A DNA stretch of 9,128 bases from an uncultured Ruminococcus sp. GTDB taxonomy: Bacteria; Bacillota; Clostridia; Oscillospirales; Ruminococcaceae. Where the stretch lies: contig UQXS01000094.1 of the NCBI GenBank assembly GCA_900545125.1, positions 1 through 9,128 on the forward strand, read 5' to 3'. The notes beneath the pieces were generated by a model, which saw only the letters and a list, made by a program, of their open reading frames with translations, did not search any database and had not been told where the DNA came from. The position numbers were made by a program, and so were the translations under genes. Position 1 is the stretch's first letter. Each line of letters begins with the position of its first letter. This document shows positions 1-4,448 of the stretch, in pieces.

Positions 1-213
1 CCTATTCATATACCTGCGATTTTTCAAAGTTATATCCAATACTAAAGCCTATAACTATTCTTATCTTAATTTTAATTATATTCTCTACCTACATGCTAAA
101 AATAATTTCTTAAGTCAGCAATTATATTTTTCTTAAGATTAACATTATATTCCTTTTTATGATTGGATTAATCATAACTTGACACTTACTATAATATTGT
201 AAAGCAAAACGAC

Positions 214-256
214 AAAAAAAAAAAGAGGAAATGTATAGAAATTATACACTTCCTCT
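214..256 (-). terminator. Intrinsic terminator after the ABC-transporter ATPase fragment
   Basis: Read on the minus strand, a 14-bp stem (arms 243-256 and 224-237, all paired with one G-U) closes a 5-nt loop and runs straight into about ten U residues (214-223). It begins 37 nt after the stop codon at 293, so it ends the transporter transcript. This is seen directly and is a textbook rho-independent terminator. It indicates that the ATPase gene was the last of its operon in its source genome. Confidence 0.9.
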
Positions 257-292
257 AAATTTTATAAATTCATTATAATTTAGAAACTGTAA

Positions 293-632
293 TTAGTGAG
301 TAATTACGTTCTCTGTTTCCTTATCGAATACGTGAAGTCTTGCGATATCCATTGCAAATGTAACCTCATCACCAGGACGAGCTGTTGTTCTAGGACCAAC
401 CTTTGCTGTACATGTAACATCACCTATTTCATAGTGAAGGTTAACTTCTGAACCAAGTAACTCGTATACTCTGATTGTAGATGTGAACTTTGTATCTGGA
501 TGAGCTGCGATGAATTCTGGGTCATCCTTGATATCCTCTGGACGGATACCAACTACAACTGTCTTACCAACATAGTTTCCATCGATAAGCTTCTTACTCT
601 TCTCAGCTGGAAGTGTAATTGTAACTGTGTCC
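293..632 (-). CDS. ugpC: C-terminal fragment of a sugar ABC transporter ATP-binding protein (UgpC/MsmK/MalK family), joined to rqcH
   Basis: About 112 residues matching the C-terminal regulatory (TOBE/OB-fold) part of the ATPases that power CUT1 sugar importers. The diagnostic stretch is VVGIRPEDI, followed by a conserved block (VYELLGSEVNLHY) and a typical ending (RLHVFDKETENVI). Family members are about 370 aa, so the whole nucleotide-binding domain (Walker A, signature, Walker B) is missing. Its 5' end is not a start codon: the frame continues without a stop into rqcH codons at about 629-640. A strong terminator follows its stop. The family assignment is confident; which sugar is served cannot be told. 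I infer that this piece comes from another locus or another organism, joined by assembly or amplification rather than being a functional fusion. Confidence 0.8.
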
Positions 633-961
633 CCGAGTTCGTTTACGCACTCAAAGTCAAGAAACAGTATGCGTTCAAGACCGTCCTGCCGGATATCAAT
701 AAGACGTCCGCCGCCGATATGCTTCCTGAGCAACATACAAAACATCGGCGGTGTCTGGGGATTATCAATGTTTTTTTCTGTCACGTGGACTCTTGCACTG
801 CCGGCATTTGCCGATATATATAGTTTTTTGCTGCCGATCTTTGTTCTGATAACAATAACTGTCTCCTCCCGTGAAGGCTGATATATCTTATCAACACGGC
901 CTCCGATGAGAAATTGCAGTTCTCTTTTTACGGCATATATAAATGCTCCGTCAAGAGCCAT
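630..961 (-). CDS. rqcH: N-terminal fragment of RqcH (NFACT / 'fibronectin-binding protein A' family)
   Basis: The first ~110 residues match the N-terminus of RqcH, the bacterial Rqc2/NEMF homologue. RqcH binds stalled 50S subunits and recruits tRNA-Ala to add C-terminal alanine tails for degradation. Visible family hallmarks are the start MALDG, GGRVDKIYQP near residues 20-29, TPPMFCMLLRKHI near 70-82 and the NELGD block near 107-111. Full-length proteins are about 550-600 aa, so the coiled-coil and NFACT-R parts are missing. The start at 961 is preceded by AAAAGGA at 8-nt spacing. The gene lies 26 bp downstream of rlmA on the same strand, so it is probably its co-transcribed neighbour. The break at ~630 is a chimeric join to a transporter gene. 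Confidence 0.82.
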
Positions 962-987
962 ACGATCATTCCTTTTTATAAATTTGG

Positions 988-1836
988 TCAGTTATCCAGC
1001 GATCTGCCTGCCATTATTTGCTTTTTTTCATAGAAAAGAAGTTCAAAATCCATAGTTGTTTCCAGCCTGTCAAATTGTCCGAGCCGTTCCTTCTGACCGA
1101 CTGCTGTTCTGTAGTAGTAGGGTGTCATAGCGAAAAGTGACTGGATATCCTCCCTTGATTCAAGTTCCGCCCTATAAGTAATACGTTTCTTCTCAACAAG
1201 CCGGAATCCATCAAGTTCATATGGCTTGACCTGATTTTTATACGGTATATCGTAAATTGCCTGCTTCATTTCCCATAAGTGATCCTCAGAGGGTATCGCC
1301 ATTATCAGTATTCCGTCCGGTACAAGAACTCTCCTGAACTCTTCTCCGCAGTACGGTGCAAATAACGTTATCACCATGTTGCAGCTTTCGTCACGCACCG
1401 GTATATGAAATACGCTTGCAGTGCTGTATGTGATATCCTTTTTGCGCTTTGCCGCCATTTCTACCGCAATTTTTGATATATCAATTCCGTACATTTCAAC
1501 CGGAATTTCTGCCTGACGCAAAGCATCATAAACGGCAGAGGTGTAATATCCCTCACCGCAGCCGGCATCAAGAATCACGCCGCCGCCAAAATTTCTACTT
1601 ACCATAGAACATAGTTCGTCACGGAGAGCTGAATAATACCCCTTTTCAAGGAAATTTCTCCGTGCCTGAAGCATTAGCTTGTTGTCACCGTGAGTTGTCT
1701 TTCCGATATGCTTTGAAAGCAAAAGATTCACATAGCCGCTTTTAGCAATGTCGAAACAGTGATTATTCCTGCAAATATAGCTGTTTCCTGATGCGTTTAA
1801 ATCATTTCCGCAGACCGGACAAATCAAAGTACCCAT
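988..1836 (-). CDS. rlmA: 23S rRNA (guanine-N1)-methyltransferase, RlmA family
   Basis: A 282-residue SAM-dependent methyltransferase of the RlmA/RrmA family. These enzymes methylate N1 of a guanine in hairpin 35 of 23S rRNA (G745 in E. coli; G748 in the Gram-positive TlrB type). The N-terminal zinc finger is intact: Cys6, Cys9, Cys22 and His26 have the same spacing as E. coli RlmA, followed by the family motif FDIAKSGYVNLL. SAM motif I is ILDAGCGEGYY at residues 88-98. The length is normal for the family. The start at 1836 is chosen because GAGGTGG overlaps the upstream TGA stop at 1846-1848 and lies 4-5 nt before the ATG. Only 9 bp separate it from the trmK-nif3 gene, so translation is probably coupled. 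The exact guanine cannot be decided from sequence alone. Confidence 0.9.
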   Translation of the reverse strand: MGTLICPVCGNDLNASGNSYICRNNHCFDIAKSGYVNLLLSKHIGKTTHGDNKLMLQARRNFLEKGYYSALRDELCSMVSRNFGGGVILDAGCGEGYYTSAVYDALRQAEIPVEMYGIDISKIAVEMAAKRKKDITYSTASVFHIPVRDESCNMVITLFAPYCGEEFRRVLVPDGILIMAIPSEDHLWEMKQAIYDIPYKNQVKPYELDGFRLVEKKRITYRAELESREDIQSLFAMTPYYYRTAVGQKERLGQFDRLETTMDFELLFYEKKQIMAGRSLDN

Positions 1837-1845
1837 TCTTCCACC

Positions 1846-3297
1846 TCAGAAATAAATTACAGGATCAACCGAACATTCAGAGATCTCAACATCAAGCCGA
1901 GGAAACTTTTCTTCAAGAACACGCCTGAGTTCCCACAAAACAAGGTTTTCCGTGTGGAAGTGACCGCAGTCAAATACTGCAATATCTATGTTGTTTGAGG
2001 TAATCCAGATATCGTGCTTGACATCCCCCGTAACGAGAGCATCACATTTTTTTTGCTTTGCAAGTCCTATCATCGAACCGCCCGAACCGGAACAAAATGC
2101 AATACGTGAGATCTTTTTTCCGGAATTCCTCGAAACACGGACGTATTCACATCCAAAGATGCGTTTTAATTCAGCGGCAAATTTATTTGAAAGCACCTTT
2201 TCATCAAGTTCGATTATCCAGCCAAGATTGTGCCCATTGCCAAGTTCCTCAAAAGGCTCAGGATTTTTTGAAATGTCAAAACTTCCGGAGAGCATTTTCA
2301 ATATTACCCCATTAGTGCCGTTTTGTGCGATATCAAGATTCGTATGCATACAAATTGCAGATATATCGGAGCTTATAAGCTTATAGACGGGATCGTCAGC
2401 AGTTATTTTTTTCAGCGGTTCAAATATAACAGGATGATGTGAAATTATTACATCCGCTCTTTTATTATCTGCCTCTTCGATCACTTCATTCGTTATATCA
2501 AGAGCCAACAGAACTTTTCGGACTGAATCAAAGCAGGAATTGACCAGAAATCCGGAATTGTCCCACTTTTCCTGAGCGCAAAAAGGATATTTTTCATCCA
2601 GAAATGCATACAGTTCATTCATATCCACGGGCAAATCACCCTCCAAGATCTTTTTTCCAAGGCTGCGATAATGAACAGCTTCGTTAATTTTTCCGGATTT
2701 TTCAAGAGCCTCGCCGACTTTTTCAAGCCGTTCCGATTCAATCTGACGAAATTTTTTCCCAAGTTCGTCATCCTCATCAAAAAATCCGGAAACAGATTCC
2801 GATTCCGTCAGTTTACTGTACGCTTCAATGTCACTTCCAGCACAGATAACCGTATAAAGCCTGCCGTTTACATCCGCCGCCCTCTCGGTTTTTATCTGAA
2901 TATCGGATTCATACAGCCATTTTCTGAGTACTTCCGGCTTTGTCATAGGCTGAAGAACCAGATTTATGCCATAAAGCTCATAAGCCTTCGGTTTAAGTAT
3001 TTCTATTATTGTCTCGCCGCCCATTCCGGCAATTATTATATCCGTTACTCCGTAAAGATTTATATTCTCAAGTCCGTCAGACAAAACAAGTTCTGCCTTA
3101 TCGGATATATTATACTTTTCAACAGTTTTCCGTGCCGATTCAAGCGGACCTTCCTTAATATCCGAAGCAATAACCTTGCTGCACTTTCCGCTGAGAATGA
3201 GATCTGCCGCAAGATAGGCATGATCTGTTCCGACATCGACAGCAATTCCTTGTCCCGAAACCAGTTCCGCACACATTTTCAATCTGTTATCAAGCAT
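1846..3297 (-). CDS. trmK: TrmK-Nif3 fusion: tRNA (adenine22-N1)-methyltransferase joined to a Nif3-like dinuclear metal protein
   Basis: One uninterrupted 483-codon frame carries two full-length proteins that are usually separate neighbours (yqfN and yqfO in Bacillus subtilis). Residues 1 to ~222 are TrmK, which methylates N1 of A22 in tRNA: SAM site DVGTDHAYLAADL at 21-33, GMGGETI at 91-97, and the helical C-terminal extension to about 220. Residues ~225-483 are the Nif3/YbgI/DUF34 fold: SHHP at 286-289, HTNLD at 318-322 and GHFHTE at 445-450. The His446-Glu450 spacing matches the metal ligands of E. coli YbgI. The Nif3 part is the short form without the inserted PII-like domain of B. subtilis YqfO. 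The biochemical role of Nif3 is uncertain, and 'GTP cyclohydrolase' labels are weak. The start at 3297 follows GAGGTG at good spacing. It heads the group with rlmA and rqcH. Confidence 0.92.
   Translation of the reverse strand: MLDNRLKMCAELVSGQGIAVDVGTDHAYLAADLILSGKCSKVIASDIKEGPLESARKTVEKYNISDKAELVLSDGLENINLYGVTDIIIAGMGGETIIEILKPKAYELYGINLVLQPMTKPEVLRKWLYESDIQIKTERAADVNGRLYTVICAGSDIEAYSKLTESESVSGFFDEDDELGKKFRQIESERLEKVGEALEKSGKINEAVHYRSLGKKILEGDLPVDMNELYAFLDEKYPFCAQEKWDNSGFLVNSCFDSVRKVLLALDITNEVIEEADNKRADVIISHHPVIFEPLKKITADDPVYKLISSDISAICMHTNLDIAQNGTNGVILKMLSGSFDISKNPEPFEELGNGHNLGWIIELDEKVLSNKFAAELKRIFGCEYVRVSRNSGKKISRIAFCSGSGGSMIGLAKQKKCDALVTGDVKHDIWITSNNIDIAVFDCGHFHTENLVLWELRRVLEEKFPRLDVEISECSVDPVIYF
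2620..2644 (-). promoter_or_regulatory. Possible internal ribosome-binding site at the TrmK/Nif3 seam
   Basis: At the junction of the two domains the minus strand carries GGAGGG (2639-2644), followed by three in-frame possible starts: TTG at codon 222, GTG at codon 224 and ATG at codon 226 (2620-2622). From GGAGG the spacings are about 5, 11 and 17 nt. This is a much better Shine-Dalgarno match than expected by chance and sits exactly where a separate nif3 gene would begin. I infer either a relic of the former intergenic start or a live site giving free Nif3 protein besides the fusion. The best-spaced codon is TTG and the ATG is poorly spaced, so confidence is moderate. Confidence 0.4.
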
Positions 3298-3314
3298 TTC
3301 TACACCTCTTTTTT

Positions 3315-3352
3315 AAAAAATAACAGCGTGCCGTATTGACCACAGCACGCCG
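3315..3352 (-). terminator. Intrinsic terminator or attenuator just upstream of trmK
   Basis: On the minus strand a 10-bp stem (arms 3343-3352 and 3324-3333, eight Watson-Crick pairs and two G-U) closes a 9-nt loop. It is followed by a tract with eight U in nine positions (3315-3323). Only 17 nt separate the U tract from the trmK ATG at 3297, with GAGGTG in between. As a simple terminator it would close the DUF1858 transcript, but it leaves no room for a separate trmK promoter downstream. Either it is leaky or it works as an attenuator for trmK-rlmA-rqcH. On the plus strand there is no U tract, so it is one-directional. Confidence 0.75.
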
Positions 3353-3355
3353 AAA

Positions 3356-3385
3356 CATATACTCGCCGCTATTGCAAAATGTCCA
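3356..3385 (-). promoter_or_regulatory. Weak candidate promoter for trmK at the edge of the palindromic element
   Basis: Minus-strand TGGACA (3380-3385), an 18-bp spacer, then TATATG (3356-3361). The -35 matches consensus at five of six positions and the -10 at four. Transcription would begin near 3349, inside the 5' arm of the terminator hairpin, which would shorten the stem. It is the only promoter-like pair seen between the DUF1858 gene and trmK. The prediction is weak. Confidence 0.25.
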
Positions 3386-3517
3386 AAAGATGGCGAACAG
3401 AAAATTCGTATGTCAAGGCGGAGAAGGAAAGCATACTGACGTATGGTGACGACGACAACGCAGACAGACGGATTTTATGCCGCCATTACTGGATGCTTTG
3501 CAATAGCGGCGAGTATA
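3358..3517. repeat. 160-bp near-palindromic element with 21-bp perfect terminal inverted repeats
   Basis: The ends 3358-3378 and 3497-3517 are perfect reverse complements (21 bp, starting TATACTCGCC). Complementarity continues imperfectly inward: ATGGCG pairs near 3390 and 3482, and AAAAT-CGT-GTC pairs near 3401-3414 and 3464-3477. An unpaired purine-rich stretch follows, and the structure is capped by CATAC-TGAC-GTATG at 3432-3445, exactly at the centre. As RNA or extruded DNA the whole unit would be one long hairpin. It begins one base past the DUF1858 stop and holds no convincing gene. Size and structure suggest a MITE-like or REP/BIME-like interspersed element. The TA at each outer edge would fit a TA-targeting transposase, but no target duplication can be proved. 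Copy number is unknown. Confidence 0.8.
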
Positions 3518-3518
3518 A

Positions 3519-3719
3519 TTACTTAGAAGCAAAATATGTGTTAAGCTTTTCAACGAGGGCATCCGGATCAGTTCCGTGAACGGCGCACGCCTCCTCAATT
3601 GATTCCCCTCTTGAAGCCGGACAGCCGAGACAGTGCATTCCTATTTCAAGAAAGAAGGGTGCAACTTCAAAATCAGCATCAAGGATATCTCCGATAATAG
3701 TTTCTTTTGTGACCTGCAT
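3519..3719 (-). CDS. DUF1858 domain protein (hybrid-cluster-associated redox disulfide type)
   Basis: A 66-residue protein that is wholly a DUF1858 domain. The hallmark is GMHCLGCP with Cys30 and Cys33, preceded by the TIGDIL-like opening (residues 7-13) and followed by GESIEEACAVHG (38-49), which adds Cys45. Family members are small helical proteins, either stand-alone or fused to redox proteins. The CxxC pair suggests a redox disulfide or metal site, but no reaction has been shown. The length is normal for stand-alone members. The start at 3719 has AAAGGATG 7 nt upstream. The stop codon is one base from the palindromic element. No hybrid cluster protein gene is adjacent, so the partner is unknown. 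Confidence 0.85.
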   Translation of the reverse strand: MQVTKETIIGDILDADFEVAPFFLEIGMHCLGCPASRGESIEEACAVHGTDPDALVEKLNTYFASK

Positions 3720-3895
3720 TTCAATTCATCCTTTCAATTGTTTGAACATATACCTTGCCGCACGGGCAGGCATAACAAGGGACGCTGTCCCTGTGACATT
3801 CTGCCGAATCATTTCTACAGAAACTCACAGATACAGCCTTTTATCAATCTGAGCCTTAACAGTGAAGTATATTGAAAAAAGCAATGACCCCTCCG

Positions 3896-3925
3896 GGCAC
3901 AGCCGGAAACATAACCGACTGTGCC
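3896..3925 (-). other. Stable hairpin in the spacer between the zinc-ribbon and DUF1858 genes
   Basis: Arms GGCACAG (3896-3902) and CTGTGCC (3919-3925) pair perfectly, and CGG/CCG pairs inside them after a single mismatch, around an 8-nt loop. On the minus strand the U6 run comes 15 nt later (3875-3880), too far for a standard terminator. It may be a weak terminator of the zinc-ribbon gene or a 5' leader stem of the DUF1858 transcript. Two smaller hairpins follow at about 3754-3770 and 3777-3791 (GGGAC-GCT-GTCCC core). I see no protein gene in this 287-bp spacer. Confidence 0.5.
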
Positions 3926-3934
3926 AAGACGACT

Positions 3935-3964
3935 TATATACCAACATTTACTGCGGTCTGTCCA
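3935..3964 (-). promoter_or_regulatory. Candidate sigma-A promoter for the DUF1858 gene
   Basis: Minus-strand TGGACA (3959-3964), an 18-bp spacer and TATATA (3935-3940). Both boxes match consensus at five of six positions. Transcription would start near 3928, right at the hairpin at 3896-3925, leaving a leader of about 210 nt before the ATG at 3719. The leader is long, so an undetected nearer promoter is possible. Confidence 0.35.
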
Positions 3965-4006
3965 TATCTTTCAACAGACATTTTGCAATAGAGTAAGGCA
4001 TAACAA

Positions 4007-4288
4007 TTAAGCCTGGTTCATTTTTGCGAAACATTCGCTGCAGTAAACAGGTCTGCCTTCTTTTGGTTCAAAACGAACTTTTGCTTCTCCACCACATGAA
4101 GCACATACAGCAGTATACAATACACGCTCGGTTCTGCCGGCATTTTTTCTGGCGCTGCGGCAAGCCTTACATCTCTGAGGTTCGTTTACAAATCCTTTTT
4201 CTGCGTAAAATTCCTGCTCTCCTGCAGAAAAGATAAATTCATTTCCACATTCTTTGCAGACTAATGTCTTGTCTTCGTACATTTTCAT
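4007..4288 (-). CDS. Small double zinc-ribbon protein
   Basis: A 93-residue protein with eight cysteines in four CxxC pairs: Cys11/14, Cys40/43, Cys62/65 and Cys83/86. The first two pairs frame a segment typical of the 'probable zinc-ribbon' family common in Clostridia (CKECGNEFIFSAGEQEFYAE, then NEPQRCKACR). The last two pairs form a second ribbon (CASCGGEAKVRF, then YCSECF). Two structural zincs are likely; binding of nucleic acid or protein is plausible but not shown. There is no signal peptide or membrane segment. The ATG at 4288 is only 3 nt after GAGAGG, while the ATG two codons on (4282) has 9-nt spacing, so the true start may be 4282. It lies between the DivIVA-like and DUF1858 genes with spacers on both sides, so it is probably monocistronic. 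Confidence 0.85.
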   Translation of the reverse strand: MKMYEDKTLVCKECGNEFIFSAGEQEFYAEKGFVNEPQRCKACRSARKNAGRTERVLYTAVCASCGGEAKVRFEPKEGRPVYCSECFAKMNQA

Positions 4289-4308
4289 ATACCTCTCTTA
4301 TTATTTTT

Positions 4309-4371
4309 TGACCACGGTTGGACTTGCACCAGCACCTTTGAAATTCAACGCTCTTTTTAAGCTACACGGCC
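4309..4371 (-). pseudogene. Degenerate tRNA-like sequence upstream of the zinc-ribbon gene
   Basis: On the minus strand these 63 nt read like a shortened tRNA. A 7-bp acceptor stem (GGCCGTG with CGTGGTC, four Watson-Crick and three G-U pairs) is followed by T8-A9. A D stem GCTT/GAGC has a 5-nt loop lacking the GG pair. Then comes an anticodon-like loop TTTCAAA (anticodon UCA if real), and a T arm GGTGCAAGTCC that differs from the B-box consensus by one base, at psi-55. The 3' strand of the anticodon stem appears deleted, explaining the shortfall from about 74 nt. A run of A follows the discriminator instead of an encoded CCA. It cannot be a normal tRNA; a relic or a tRNA-mimicking leader are the options. 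Confidence 0.35.
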
Positions 4372-4397
4372 GTATCTGTTCCAAAGAAGTAAATTAC

Positions 4398-4440
4398 AGG
4401 ATTTTCCGCAGACCCGGAAAACCGGATCATGCGGAATCCT
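4398..4440 (-). terminator. Hairpin after the DivIVA-like gene, probable terminator
   Basis: Eight bases past the stop codon of the DivIVA-like gene lies a long hairpin. The outer arms AGGATTTTCCGCA (4398-4410) and TGCGGAATCCT (4430-4440) pair with a 2-nt bulge, and an inner CCGG-AAAA-CCGG closes the top. On the minus strand it is followed by a T-rich but interrupted stretch (TGTAATTTACTTCTTT), so termination strength is uncertain. Confidence 0.6.
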
Positions 4441-4448
4441 GAAAATAA

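Noticed and set aside
157..177. 8-bp inverted repeat TTATGATT/AATCATAA
   Set aside because: It is in an AT-rich region without a U tract or adjacent gene, so neither a terminator nor an operator can be supported.
179..195. Plus-strand TTGACA and TATAAT
   Set aside because: The two boxes are only 5 bp apart, so they cannot act as one promoter, and no gene follows on the plus strand.
293..961. A genuine RqcH-transporter fusion protein
   Set aside because: Both halves are truncated inside essential domains and have no related function. A chimeric joint explains it better.
1988..3339. Long plus-strand frames opposite trmK-nif3 (for example 2671-3339)
   Set aside because: They are antisense shadows of a well-supported gene with no family resemblance and no ribosome-binding sites.
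3379..3579. Plus-strand 66-codon frame across the palindromic element
   Set aside because: It is made from the palindrome sequence and then runs antisense into the DUF1858 gene, has no ribosome-binding site, and resembles no protein family I know.
3726..3812. 28-codon minus-strand frame just upstream of, and in frame with, the DUF1858 gene
   Set aside because: It has no ribosome-binding site or family resemblance, and its stop overlaps the ribosome-binding site of the real gene. A leader peptide is possible but unsupported.
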